A DNA stretch of 64,000 bases from contig CP114486.1 of assembly GCA_027186245.1 (NCBI GenBank), forward strand, positions 8,818,501 through 8,882,500, in the 5' to 3' direction. This document shows, one piece after another, positions 51,364-63,310 of the stretch. The position numbers and the translations under genes were made by a program. A model generated the notes under the pieces. It was given only the letters and a program-made list of their open reading frames with translations, was not told the DNA's origin and ran no database searches. This DNA comes from Coriaria nepalensis (taxonomy: Eukaryota > Streptophyta > Magnoliopsida > Cucurbitales > Coriariaceae). Positions within the stretch are counted from its first letter, which is position 1. Every line of letters begins with the position of its first letter.

Positions 51364-52150
51364 ATCAAAACTTACTTGGAACCATTGCTAATCATATAAT
51401 GTCTTAACTTCTAAAATGCGAAAACCTTATTTTTATAACGACTTAAATACATCTATTACAAAATTTACAGTACTATATAACTCTAACTAAAGAGTACATT
51501 TAAAATAGATATTACATGGGCAGAAGAAAATTAAAAAACACAAACATAAAGAAGCTCTGATAGATTAAATCATGGTCATGAGAGTTAAAAATTAATGGCC
51601 TAAAATATTTTGAATTAGATATGGAGGTCTGAGATCTGGAAACCATTAAAAGGGAAAAAAAAAATTAGAAAGTGAAAAAGAAATTATAAATAGAAAAGTT
51701 GAAAGCAAGGCCACATTGATCCAAATAGAGAACAATCAGGAATAGAACGTAACAAAGGAAGAAAAAAATGATGGATTGATAGTAATAAGGATAAAATAGT
51801 AATCTTATAGTTCAAAAAGAGGATATTTTGCAAGAAAATTCAGATTTAGGGCATTAATTTAAAAAGCCTAGACCGAAACGGTATTGTAAGAAGCACCCTA
51901 TTAAATAAGAACAAATACCTTGTGCTCAACCTTTTTCTCTCTCTCAACAAGGATCAAACCATGCTCTCCAGTAAGAACTCTTACTTATCTTGATCATGCT
52001 ATCTGGAATACCAAGAGACCCTACTATAATTTTTTTAGAAGAGAGCCTACGAGAATTGTGAGAACTTAGTATAAGGGGAAAAAAAATGTTGAAAAGTTAA
52101 AAGGGGTTAAATAATAATAATAATAAGTTAGGAGGGTCAAATCATAAATT
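51364..52150. other. AT-rich intergenic DNA
   Basis: No gene supported. It may contain further decayed retroelement sequence joining the copia gag fragment on the left to the LTR-like block on the right. Confidence 0.4.
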
Positions 52151-54170
52151 TTGAAACTAAAACCCTATTACCTTCCCCGCTCCTGTGACAAACTAGGGAA
52201 GAAAAAAAAAAAAAAAGATTTCACTCCTATCGCTCTCTCTCTCCTTACCTTCCCCGATTTTGATTTCGTGGCTAAGATCTGCGAGTCATGGTAGCTTCTT
52301 CAAATTCTATTAATACTTAGCCTGGTTCTCTCCTCAATTTCAAAAAATTTGGGCATTCCTCTTCTAATTGGTAAGAACCCTAATCCCCAAAATTTTTGGA
52401 ATCTCTCCTCTTAACTTTGATGAAAGTTGTTTCTCGAATTTGAATAGTTTGAATCTATCAGTTAATGGTGGGTACTAGTTGTTAAATTGATCTGGGAAAA
52501 ATTAGGGTTTGTGAAGGAATTATTAAGACATGGGTTAAATTCTAACAATTATGGTAGAATTGGTATAGGGAAATTGAAGATGATAAAAATTTGTATATGA
52601 GTTTGCTGGAAATTGGAAGTGATTATAGTAAATTTAAAGTAATGTTAGATTAGTAGAGTATTGGTTCATAAAAAAATCGAATTGGGACAGTAGGGCTTAT
52701 GAAGAATTATGTCGGTATTGGTCAAACTATTATCGGAGTTGACTACGGAGTTAGCAAGCTATTTTTTCGGAATTATAATGTTGTGGAACTAAACAAAATA
52801 TGTAAGAGGTTGTGTTTTACTATTGAAGTTATGAATATGATGGATTGATCGAGTTAAGTTAGCTTTAATACTGGCTAACTAATATTATGATGTCGAAGGG
52901 AGGGAGCTAGATTTCCTATTTAGTCCTATAGTTATTTACAATCGAACTATAATTATAAATTCTTTTTTTTTTTTCGGAAATAAGTTCGTTGAGAGCCCCT
53001 CCACCGGAGTCCGGTTGAATCGCTTTCGTTTACAATTTTGACATATCCTACTGTGAGTAAATATTATATGTTTACGTAAAATATTTCAAATTCTTCATGT
53101 ATGATGAATCGTTGAATTGGATATAAGTGAGTGTAATTGATTGTTGAAACAATATGCACTAAGTGGGACAAGCATATAGAAAACTAAGTTCATATTGATT
53201 TTTAAGTATATTCAGGTTTCATGACATGCACATGAATTCATAGTGAAGGCATGATTATCTTAAGTATTGTGATAATGAAGGAATTGTATGACTAATGAAT
53301 GCGATTATGTATATGGATTTGATTGCGATACGATTGCAAATTGTTTAATTGATTGGCAAGTCGTTAGGATAACTGTAGCTATCAATAGAGATGATAGTCT
53401 TGGTGCACCTTAACTGGTTATATATATATCGTGTGCGGAGTCACACATATATATATATTTGTGTTATAGCCGTATATGGAAAGAAAATAAATATATATAT
53501 GACAACTTGTGTGTGATGATCTGAACCTTTATGTGGTTATATTGTGATGTTTTATTTGTGTTGGGTTGTCAAATTATGGTATCACGTAGTTGATATGTTT
53601 GACAAAGGTAATGAGAATTGATATTGGTATCATGGTTGATTTAGTAATGTTGATTTCTTTAGTATGAAGGTAGAATATTACATTGGAACTTTGATAATGA
53701 TTCATTTTATGGTTGTATATGTTTAAGGGAGTCTTGTCTCGAACATGTAATTGTGCAATATTTATTCACTAAGTTTCGACTCACACTTTCTTTCGTTGAA
53801 TTTTTCCCTCCAGATAGTGGATCGTGCTTAGTTGGTACCAGAGATACTTTGTCGGGAGTTGGTGCTTCCTTTGGTCAACTACTCCTTTAAGGTTGTTAGG
53901 AGGTTTTTTTAAAATTCTTTTGTAGTCTACTTTTGAAATGTAAATAGAGTTTATCTAATAGGTTGTTCTGTCGAATATACTCATCATGTATATTGATCTT
54001 AGTAAGGAATGAAATATGTTTCATATAGTACAATAATCTTAATAATGTACATAAGTATATATATTATTAAGTTAATAGGATTACACTCAAAGACTTATGT
54101 GGCCAGGAGAGTTATATATAATACTCCATGCCGGTCAGATAAGTTTGGCTCGTGACAAGAATAAAATAAG
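52150..54170 (+). mobile_element. Probable solo or partial Ty3/gypsy LTR
   Basis: No protein is encoded, but the layout is that of a long plant gypsy LTR. There is a purine/pyrimidine leader (AGGGAAGAAAAAAA, CTCTCTCTCTCC, 52190-52255) and a mid-part near 53400-53460 (GTGTGCGGAGTCACACAT). A CACTAAGTTTCGACTCACACTTT stretch then TTTTTCCCTCCAGATAGTGG lie at 53768-53820. The tail has TTTTGTAGTC, AAATAGAGTTTATCT and GGTTTGGCTCGTGAC-like sequence (53915-54160). Limits and family are inferred from style; no paired LTR or coding region is present in this window. Confidence 0.45.
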
Positions 54171-54836
54171 CCAGAACTCATAAGTCGTCGTCAAATTAAG
54201 GAACCTAGGTTGTTGATGAGTTTTCCAATGAAGACAATTAAGACTGCCATGGTGAAACGGGGGAGACTAAAAAGTAACAGGAGGGAGACAGAGTAACCCA
54301 ATCTTGATTAAAAGTTACCAAAATATAGCAACTATTGTCATTCTTTCTTGGCATCTTACTTTACTTTCTTTCTCATTCGCAACGATCCATATTCCAAATA
54401 AGCTAGACAAATTCTTAGATAAGTATGTGGTAGACCAATCAATCCAATTGTAAGAAAAACACTTACCCATCATGCATTATTGCAATGCAGTGAAAGATCG
54501 AGAACCACTTTGTCTTACAAGACAGACACATAATCCACAACACAAGTCGGTGAGGCAGAGACCAGAAATCAAGACCTAGGAACATTGTATTATTCAATGA
54601 ATCAAAAGAGTGATATTAATAGTCAAAAACCTTTCCAAGTGCACAGCTGGTCGTAAGAGAAGGACCAAACAAAAAGAATTCCTATTCCTAATTCTTGGGA
54701 TGAGAAAAAATGTAGTTTTCTCCTTTTTCCCCACTTTTAATTGGGTTCATCAGAGCCATGATTAACGATAAATTATCGAACTGTTTTCAACAAAACAACC
54801 AAACCAGAAAAGAAATTAAAAACAACACTCAAATAG
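54171..54836. other. Intergenic, downstream of CLMP1
   Basis: The right part should hold the 3' untranslated region of the minus-strand gene that ends at 54837. No other feature is seen. Confidence 0.45.
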
Positions 54837-57239
54837 CTAACCAGATAATGCATTATCATTATTCGCTTGAGTCTCATCTTCTTCACCAGAAACTTTGCTG
54901 CTTGGAATCTGAAACTTCTTCTCGATTCCTCCTACAGTATTAGCATCTCCATTAGAGCAATGATTCTTGAGCACCATGGAAATGTCAGTCTCAGAAGCTC
55001 CGGCAAGTTTAAACCGTTCAACAGCAGAATCAAGATTACTCTTCCAACCACTCATTCCTAGTTTACATTCAACTTGTGATCTCTCAAAAAGCATATTGCC
55101 CCAAAAAAGATGAATCTGAGATCTCATGACAGCTGCTTGCTTTGCAGCTTCATCGGCTGATATAACTACTTCACTCTGTTTCCCACCTTCTGACCCTTCA
55201 CCTTCCCCACCATTTCCAATTTTCTTCCTTCTCTTCATCGTCTCTTCTCTCTTGCTTGTATTTGGATCTTTTAACTCACTTGCTCTCTGCTCCTCAAGCT
55301 TTTCCCACATTTCCGTAGCAACTTTCATCTTCTCCTCTGCACTGTCAAAAAGCTTGAGTGTTTCTGAAGAATCCCAGTTAGAGAGATCTATTTTCTTAGC
55401 AACTGCAAATGACCAATGAAGTTTTGCCATTTCAAATTGCTGTTGGCCAAGAGCAAGCAATCCTTCGTAAAATTCAGGCTTAATTTGAAGAGCCTCCTCA
55501 TACTTATCCTTAGCCAAGGAATATTTTTCCTTCACCCATTCATATGCCGTTTGAAGGTGTATAGCCACTACCTCTTTCCCTGCTGACTCGTCCTGAGGAA
55601 TCAGTTTTCTAGCTGCACACATGTAAACATTTCCCCAGTTGAAGAAAGCTAAGGCAGCAACCTCTTGGAATTTCAAAGCAGCCTTGTCAAAAAGGCCTTG
55701 AGCTTCTTCACTAGTTACTGTCTCCTCTAGAGCCTCTGAACAAAGCTCCATTCCAAGTTCATGCAAGTCGATATGAGCATCTGGGTCAATACCCACGTGG
55801 GTCCGAAAAAGTTGAGCGAATTCGAACAACCAATCGTCCATTTCAATTTCCTTGCACTCTGGGTCTTCTGAAGCACCTCCTCCTCCTCCTTGTTTCCCCT
55901 TGGTCGGAGCTTCTTTCTCTGTTTTTTCAACTTGATAATCAGATGCATCCAATACAGATTCACCAAGTGAGGAGTGGGACCCACATTCATGCCCTCCCTT
56001 CACTTCCTCACTCAAAACAGGTTTCTCCTCCTCCTCCTCCACCATTTCCTCTTCCTCCTCTTCTAACACAAGCGGCTCCTGCTCAGGACTAACCTCCATA
56101 ACATGTAATCTCAAGATCCCAATAGAATTACTTTCCTCCTTGTCAGGTCCTTTTATGCTGCCATTGCTGTCTACACAAGACTCTGCCAATCTCAGTTCCC
56201 TAGTAGAAGTTATGGTCACTAAGTCCCCATCATTATCCTTATACTTGACCAAGACAGACTTCGAAGATGGAAACCTTTTGCTCACAATCTCTCTCAACAC
56301 TCTGAAACTGCAGTTCAATGGCATCTGCCCAAGCCTTATGTCATGATCATACAAAAGCTTTAACGGCCTCAACTGAACTTCTTCGGCCTTATTACTATGA
56401 ACAGACAGTAAGGATGGAGAAGAAACTGATTGCCCATTCTCTTTACCTTTACTAAAATCACGACCCTTTGAAGATCCAACTGAAGGCTTCAAGTAAAGTT
56501 TTGAGAACTGTGATTTCTGATCAGTACCATTTTCTATCTCCGAACTCAATTGAGACTTCTCCATCTTACCACTATTCAACGAATTAATCACTCCTCCAGT
56601 AGTAGTAGAACTTCCTGTCTTCTTCACAGGCCGGGCTGGTAAACACGGGCCCAGGCCTGCAACAGGAGCACCACGAACAGCAGAAGCTCCAAGAGCAGCA
56701 GGGGAAGGACGGCTCTGGAGATCCTGATGGGCCTCCTCGCGGGGTCCAAGTGCCGCCCTCAACCTCTGAGCAATCTCTAAAGCATCCTTATGATTTGGTT
56801 CAGCCCTTAACAACATCTGCACATCTTGCAAACCCATGTCATACTTGCCAATGGCCTCAAAGGCTCGAGCCCTTCTTAGCAGAGCCCTAACAAACCTGGG
56901 CTGGACCTGAAGAGCCATAGTACACTCAGAAATCACGGTTTCATAATCAATCGGCTTCATTTGCATCAAACAAGCGGCTCTATTGCTGTGAAATACTGCT
57001 CGGTCCGGGTAAGTTTTAGGTGTGAGGCGTAGAGCTTTGTCGTATTGCTCAAGCGCACCCACATAGTCCTTACTCTGAAATCTTTTGTTTCCTTCTTCTT
57101 TGAGCTCATGAGCACTTTTCAAAAACAGTGAAGAGTCTAAATCAATATTACCATTAGAGTTAGGAGTCGGGCTATCGCTCGAAGATACCGCATGATTTTG
57201 TGACCCACTTTTCTTCTTTCTGCCCCCAGATTTCCCCAT
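54837..57239 (-). CDS. CLMP1: TPR-PB1 protein, PHOX family / CLUMPED CHLOROPLASTS 1
   Basis: An uninterrupted frame of 800 residues with no intron. An MGKSGGRKKK start is followed by three TPR units of HSP90/HSP70-binding style (about 41-162: HELKEEGNKRF, DRAVFHSNRAACLMQM, ALLRRARAFEAIGKYD). A linker includes DLQSRPSPAALGASA and AGLGPCLPARP, characteristic of CLMP1/PHOX2. The PB1 domain is at about 289-355 (RPLKLLYDHDIRLG, VKYKDNDGDLVTITS). An acidic stretch near 390-405 and a C-terminal TPR-like region (about 450-640) with AALAFFNWGNVYMCAAR and KPEFYEGLLALGQQQFEMA complete it. In Arabidopsis CLMP1 is a cytosolic protein needed for separating chloroplasts after division. The orthologue name rests on the shared linker and domain order. 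No lesion is seen. Confidence 0.93.
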   Translation of the reverse strand: MGKSGGRKKKSGSQNHAVSSSDSPTPNSNGNIDLDSSLFLKSAHELKEEGNKRFQSKDYVGALEQYDKALRLTPKTYPDRAVFHSNRAACLMQMKPIDYETVISECTMALQVQPRFVRALLRRARAFEAIGKYDMGLQDVQMLLRAEPNHKDALEIAQRLRAALGPREEAHQDLQSRPSPAALGASAVRGAPVAGLGPCLPARPVKKTGSSTTTGGVINSLNSGKMEKSQLSSEIENGTDQKSQFSKLYLKPSVGSSKGRDFSKGKENGQSVSSPSLLSVHSNKAEEVQLRPLKLLYDHDIRLGQMPLNCSFRVLREIVSKRFPSSKSVLVKYKDNDGDLVTITSTRELRLAESCVDSNGSIKGPDKEESNSIGILRLHVMEVSPEQEPLVLEEEEEEMVEEEEEKPVLSEEVKGGHECGSHSSLGESVLDASDYQVEKTEKEAPTKGKQGGGGGASEDPECKEIEMDDWLFEFAQLFRTHVGIDPDAHIDLHELGMELCSEALEETVTSEEAQGLFDKAALKFQEVAALAFFNWGNVYMCAARKLIPQDESAGKEVVAIHLQTAYEWVKEKYSLAKDKYEEALQIKPEFYEGLLALGQQQFEMAKLHWSFAVAKKIDLSNWDSSETLKLFDSAEEKMKVATEMWEKLEEQRASELKDPNTSKREETMKRRKKIGNGGEGEGSEGGKQSEVVISADEAAKQAAVMRSQIHLFWGNMLFERSQVECKLGMSGWKSNLDSAVERFKLAGASETDISMVLKNHCSNGDANTVGGIEKKFQIPSSKVSGEEDETQANNDNALSG

Positions 57240-59590
57240 ATGGTTAATAATACTTCCTCACACCCGCTTTTAGGAATTAATAAGATCAAAGAAAGTATAA
57301 GATGAAACGAAACTATATATATTAATTGAAGTTTGAAACTTCAAATTCTTTCAGAAAAAGAATCAGGAGCTTACAAAATGACAACTCTAGTTCAGACCTC
57401 GTTCAGGTGTAGAATGGATGTGGAGCTGGTGGGGAAAGGAGACGGGTTAATTTTAGATGGGAATTTAGAAAGAAAGGAGTTTGAGCCTTGTGAAAAAGGA
57501 AATCGTAAGCCTCAAAGGTTTTTGGCCAAAAATGAAAAAGTATGCCTCAAAGGTAGAAACTTGAAACCCTAGAAATGGATCAGTTTTCTATTGGGGTTTA
57601 ATAATAAAAGCGGGCCCCACATTTTGCGCATTAGACGTCTGATGTCTAGACTCTTGATTGAGGAATCTTTGACTTTGATTATATGTATGGATTGAGGATA
57701 TTCATTGGGCCATGGGAATTCAGTTTTGACGCAGAGGTTATGGGACCTCATTTTGGGAGGGCCTAAAGGACTATAAGTTACACCCAAATTTTTTTAAAAA
57801 AATTAATAATTAATGTTAATTTTAAATTAATACTAATTATGATATATATTGATGCATTTTAAATTATATAAAGATAAATCTACCCATATATCTTTATTTT
57901 GTTAATTCATCTCATATTCAAAATAATTTGAATTAAATTTTTGATGCACTAAGATTTAGCTGAAAAATCTAATCATGTACCCAAAAATTAGATACAATCA
58001 AATGTAAAAATGAAATTAAAAGTATATATTATGTGTTAGAAATACAAAAATCCAGTAAATGGGAGAAACATAACTAAAGGGAAGATAACTTATACAGAGA
58101 AGAAAAAAAAACCAATCATAGTGAGTTATCGAATATTTATTCCTAAATCTTGATGTATGGTTTATATCTAAGTTTAAAAAGATATAAATAATATTATTAA
58201 AGTTCTAATTTTCATATATAATAATTCTATATCTTAATTATTTTTTTTATAATGATGTAATATAAATATATATGATTCTATGTATATTGACTTTTGTTTA
58301 TTTTATAATATTATTAAAAATTATAAATATATATATTTGTATATAGAAAGCATAATTTTTTTTTTTTTGGGTTCAAGTATGGAAGGATAAAGATTGTCAC
58401 CATTCAAATAAAATTATAAATCTATTTCCTTTAATTTAAATAAAAAATAAATAAATCTATTTATTTTAATTTAAATAATAAAAAACAAATTTTTGAACTT
58501 GAATAGCATACGAGTTGACACGTGTTGATTAATAGTTGATAAATGATAGAGATACTAAATGCTTATTATTACATATAAACTTCAAAGTATAAAGTTGTCA
58601 ACAACAAAAGTGTAGTTTAATTAGATTGAAACAACCTGATTCATAGAACCGTCAGTTTTTATCATTCATGGACTACATGTTTTTAAGAACAGTAAAAATA
58701 TTAAGAATGAAAAATATAGCCATTGATGACTAACTACCCACCCTTAAACTATCCCAAACCAATGATATGGTTCAAATCTCAATAGATTTGTTGAGAAAGT
58801 TTTGCTAATCGTGTTCAAATGTTTCTGATACAAAAGTTTTAAATTATAAAGTTGCAAACCTACCTTCATGCATAATGGGATTGAAATGAAGTTTAATAGA
58901 AGAACAAACAGGTCTAATGTATAGGTTGCAAACCCTATCTTGGTGCATTGTGCATTTTGGATATGCTCCATATCAATGCTCGTTGCAAGATGTAATAAAC
59001 CATAAATATATTTTTCAAAAGACATCAACATAAGTTTTCTTTGTGTTAAGAGTAAAGAGACAAATCTAAATAAATTCAGACACTTCAAAATCTCTTTGTA
59101 CTTTCAATGGATGCATACCAAATAGTATAGTTGGGATAATCGTTCACAAAACTCAAAAACAAGCACGTTACGATAAATACCATTTTAAACTGATTTTCAT
59201 TTTCCTTAAATTCTCGTTTCTTTGTGCAAATGCATGTAACGTTTCCAAATCCTATTCAATGTAAAATCAAATTTCCTATTCAGTTGAAAGGATGTGAACG
59301 ACCTCCATATAAGCAACAATAAGACGAATTGCAACTGCGATCCATCTTCTATTATAAAGAGTCGTCGTAAAGTGAACCAAGAGGATAATATAAGAATAAT
59401 CATGTAAAATTTGATTAACCGGAAAAAAAGTGAATTATTAATATTAAAATTTGATTAAATTTTATGAACTATAATCTTATATATAAATATTAATAATATT
59501 ATTATTTATTTAATAATAGTAAAATATATTTATTAATTATATTTTACTTAATATTATATTTTAATTTATTACAAATTATGATAAAATCTT
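57240..59590. other. Upstream region of CLMP1 and AT-rich intergenic DNA
   Basis: 57240-57600 is the likely 5' leader and promoter of the minus-strand CLMP1 gene. A TTAGACGTCTGATGTCTAGAC stretch near 57631-57652 contains the palindrome AGACGTCT (ACGT core). The rest is very AT-rich. Minus-strand frames at 58744-59088 and 59206-59403 have no motif I recognise and may be decayed transposon sequence. Confidence 0.4.
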
Positions 59591-59599
59591 GTATCTTAA

Positions 59600-61462
59600 G
59601 TTATACGTGTCAGATGTTGATAGAGATCATGTCAGTTGAGATGCAGTTGCTTAAAGCTTAAGTACGAATTATTTACGGTCATAGGATTATTAAGAGGGAC
59701 ATTGATAATCCGAATAGATTATCACAGAAGTTATCTTCTAAAATGTTTAGGATAATTATTATTATGACAATTGATGTTAATGAAACATCATGATAAGTAT
59801 GTAGGTAGTTAGTAGAGACTAAAGTTACATAACGTAATATTTAGATAATTCTCAATAGCATTAATACTAAATGTTAATGAGAATTATTTTGTAATTATAT
59901 TACAAATGATCCTTATACTTGAGATCACAATAGTATCTTATGTGTCGGGTTTTATAGTTTAACATTATTCCAGTAAACCCTAGTCAAGAGTGAAACAGGG
60001 TGAAATGTTGAGTGTAAAATATTCTACATGAAGATTGTGAGTAATCAAGATAGAATTCATCAGTTCTGTATTGAGAGATTAGTCCTATGAGTTATATGTT
60101 TTGTTGAACAAGAAAATCCTTTCAATGTAGTGTGATATGAAAAGAATTTCAGTAAATATATTGTCTGTGTTCATTAAAGATATAACAGTTCATATGATTT
60201 ATCTAGTAGGGTTTAACACTTAAACATATTTTAGGACGAATCGAGACATTGACTAGATGGAATGATCATTATTGTATAAGTGTTAGTCAGAACATGTTCT
60301 TTTGGAAGATGCTTACTTCTTATTTCTCAGGTAGTCTTAACACTTTTCTAGAACTCAATCTAAACTTGAAGGTTTAAGTTAATTAATCATGAGATGATTG
60401 AATTAACTAGTTAGTTTAAAAGATGTTTTAAAACTTAACGGATCTAATTATAAATTAGATAAAAAGCATAAAGTGTTATGAGATCCTTCTACTAGCATGA
60501 TGTGGAACTTAATTGGTCACACAAATTAAAGTTCACAGGTAACTTAGTTAAGTTTTCTACGATGATAAGGAAAACGAATCGTTTTGATTTTAGGGGTAAA
60601 ACCATAATTTGTCTTATTATATGACTATAAAGTCAAAATGATAAATTATTAAGTTATTAAATTTAACTCATGCAGCTCGTCTAGCACAACTAAGAATGAT
60701 ATTAGTTTAATAAGAAATTAATAATTTATATATGGACTATTTATTTAATTATAAGAGTATCATGAAGGTCCATATTAGTAATTATACATTAAGAGGTTAA
60801 TGAGATAATTTATTAATTTGACTTTATTGGCTAAATTAATCAAAGTATTGATTGAATAATTCGGGTTACGAACCCAATCAATGGCCAACCATAAGGTGAT
60901 GGGTAATGACCCACTGTTCACTTAATTATATTAAGGAAAATCTAAGTTCACAGTTGACTAGGTCAAAGTTGTAAGTTAATTTTTGATAACCGAAAACCAA
61001 AGAGAGCACTATATAAGCACTCTAATAGGCTAGCCGAATTATGAGGCTTCCCATACTGTCTTGGTTGAAATCCATAAGTATGCAAAAAGTGAGACTTTTC
61101 CCTTTTTTTTTCCACAAGCTCTTAGAATCATGTGATGAATCTTAGAGTAGAAAATATACCAAGAGAATTTAACTGTGCGAATTACGATTAGAGAGAGAAC
61201 ATTTGGGAATCTCATTCTTCCTACTGAATTAAGCCATGATGAAATAGTAAGGAGATTAATTTGATTGTGTATTAAGATCAATAAGTTTTCTAAGATCATA
61301 ATTCTTTTAGTCTCCTACAACTTTTATGTGTTTTCCATTAAATATATATTTGATGTATATTTGTATGATCAATCTTGATATATGTCTATGAATTTAATCC
61401 ATATTTCATATTTGATCTGAAAATTACTGTTTCCGTTTACAGATTACTTGTAGACTAACAGT
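59600..61462 (+). mobile_element. LTR of a copia-like retrotransposon (copy A)
   Basis: The right edge ends ...GTAGACTAACA and is directly followed by a primer-binding site. The TATA-like CTATATAAGCAC is at 61010-61021. The last ~1 kb matches the fragment at 2150-3040 and copy B at 61.94-62.61 kb. It also matches, inverted, the block at 63.3-64.0 kb. The left edge is uncertain, because similarity to other copies covers only about 60.4-61.46 kb. No coding region is present. Confidence 0.65.
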
Positions 61463-61480
61463 GGTATCAGAGCCTAGATC
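61463..61480 (+). other. Primer-binding site (initiator tRNA-Met type)
   Basis: GTGGTATCAGAGCCTAGA lies immediately after the LTR end. TGGTATCAGAGC is complementary to the 3' end of initiator methionine tRNA and is the standard minus-strand priming site of plant Ty1/copia elements. It fixes the orientation (plus) and the LTR boundary. Confidence 0.88.
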
Positions 61481-61943
61481 ATACTGGTAAGCATATAAAT
61501 CATTGTTTTAATTTAATCTTTGATATGTCACTGTTCTTTGATGTTCTTGAATAATTCTTGATTTTCATGCTTAGAAATTAGATGAAGGAAATTTGAAATT
61601 ACTCATGCGATTAGATTAGCGAAAGGGCACCGTTCACAATAGTGAACCATTTTTGGGCTATTATACAATGAGTATCACTGCGCGCCAGCACGATATTTGA
61701 TATATATAAAGATCCAACCGTTAGATTCATTTGAAAATTTTAAAACGGGTAGATAAGACAATCTCCAAGAAAATCCAAAAGATGGATCGCATATCAAATA
61801 CTTGAGGCAATGGCAATGGGCGGCATAAGTAGTGTCAGCGCTGCTGTAGTGCTCAAATTGAATCCTAATGCGCAGCGGCACAAAATTACATCGGGATTGT
61901 TTATTCGATAATAAAAGTGACCCAAAAGTTCGTAAATAGGAAC
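61481..61943 (+). mobile_element. Retrotransposon leader with one 'GGCACGATATTT' repeat unit
   Basis: Untranslated leader downstream of the primer-binding site. From about 61686 to 61880 it contains one copy of the repeat unit that is found three times at 62836-63310. There is no gag reading frame. It runs directly into copy B of the LTR. Confidence 0.6.
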
Positions 61944-62607
61944 TAGATATTAAAAGGTTAATGAGATAATTTATTAACTGGATTTCATTGGCTAAATTAC
62001 TCAAATTATTGATTGAATAATTTGGTGTACAAGCCCAATGAATGGCCCGTCATAAGGTGACGGGTAATGACTCATTATTACTTAATTAGATTAAAGAACT
62101 TTAGACTAAGTATATAGTTGACTGGGTCAAAGTTGTGAGTTAATTTTTGGGAACCTAAAACCTAAGAGAGCACCATATAAGTACTCTTATAGGCTGGCAA
62201 AATTATGGTGCTTCACATACTCTTTTGTTGGCCGAAATCCCTAAGTGTGAGAAAAGTGAGACTTTTCTCTTTCTTTTTCCACGAGCTCTTCGAATCATGT
62301 GATGAATCTTAGAGTAAAAAATATGTCCAGTGAACTGAAATATGTAGATTACAATTAGAGCATGAACACTTGGGCACCTCATTCTTCTTACTGAATTCAA
62401 CCATGATGACGTAGTAAGGAGATTTGTTTGGTTGTATATTAAGATTAGTATGTTTTATGAGATCTTAATTCTTTATGTTTCCTAGAACTTTTTTCTGCTT
62501 TCCGTTAAATATATATTCGATGTATTTTTTATGAATTTAATCCATATTTCATATTAGATCTAGAAAATGTTAAATTACCACTTCGGTTTATGGATTTCTT
62601 GTAGACT
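61944..62607 (+). mobile_element. Truncated LTR (copy B)
   Basis: Starts abruptly at a point matching about 60785 in copy A (AAGGTTAATGAGATAATTTATTAA) and runs to an LTR end with GTAGACTAATA. It has the same TATA-like box (CATATAAGTACTC, near 62173). A decayed primer-binding site follows at 62608 (GTGATATCAGAGCC, one change from copy A). It lies in direct orientation at about 1145 bp from copy A. Confidence 0.75.
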
Positions 62608-62835
62608 AATAGTGATATCAGAGCCTAAATAATACCGGTAAGTATAAAAATCATTGCTTTAATTAAATATTTGATATGTCATTATTCTTGGATGTTCTTG
62701 AGTGATTCTTTAATGTTTTCATACTTAGAAATAAAATGAAGAAAATCTTAAATTACTCGTGTGATTAGATCGGTGAAAGGGCGTCATTCGAGCCATTTTA
62801 GGGTTATTGTATAGTGAGTTTGAATCAGTGCATGA
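62608..62835 (+). mobile_element. Decayed primer-binding site and leader of copy B
   Basis: GTGATATCAGAGCCTAAAT corresponds to the copy A primer-binding site with a G-to-A change. The leader that follows is collinear with 61481-61685, including CTTAGAAAT, the ATTACTC.TG.GATTAGAT stretch and GAAAGGGC. It holds no coding sequence. Confidence 0.65.
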
Positions 62836-63310
62836 CGGCACGATATTTAATATATATGAAGATCCAACTGTTGGATTCATTTGAAATTTTTGAAATAGAT
62901 AGATAAGACAATTTCCAAGAAAACCTTACTAACGGATTGCAGATCGGACACTTGAGGTAGCACTGATGGGCTACACAAGCAGCGATGTCGCTGTTGTAGT
63001 GCTTAGATAAAATCCTGATCCGCGGCGGCACGATATTTGAAATATTTGGAGTTCCAATTGTTGGATCATTTTAAAATTTTCAAAACAAGTAGATCATGTA
63101 GATATGAAAATTGCCAAGAAAACCCAAGAAATGGCAACACATGATGGCACAAGCAATGCTTATGATGTAGGATGCATGCGGTAGATTACCCCGGCGGCAC
63201 GACATTTAATATATATGAAGTCCAATCGTTGGATTCATTTGAAATTTTTGAAATAGGTAGATAAGACAGTTTTCAAGAAAACCTAACAAACGGATTGCAG
63301 ATCGAATAGA
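62836..63310 (+). repeat. Tandem ~170-190 bp repeat, three units
   Basis: Units start with GGCACGATATTT or GGCACGACATTT at about 62836, 63025 and 63195. Each continues with ATATATGAAG-TCCAA-TGTTGGATTCATTTGAAATTTTTGAAATAG, GTAGATAAGACA and CCAAGAAAACC. A fourth copy is at 61686 in the leader of copy A. Each unit starts right after a CGGCGGCAC/GCAGCGGCAC word. The last unit is cut at about 63310. No protein is encoded. Confidence 0.82.

Noticed and set aside
55126..56346. Plus-strand and alternate minus-strand frames inside CLMP1
   Set aside because: They overlap an uninterrupted 800-residue frame with TPR and PB1 domains and show no family motif.
58744..59403. Minus-strand frames of 114 and 65 residues
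   Set aside because: I looked for transposase, reverse transcriptase and organellar protein motifs and found none; the region is AT-rich and the frames may be chance.
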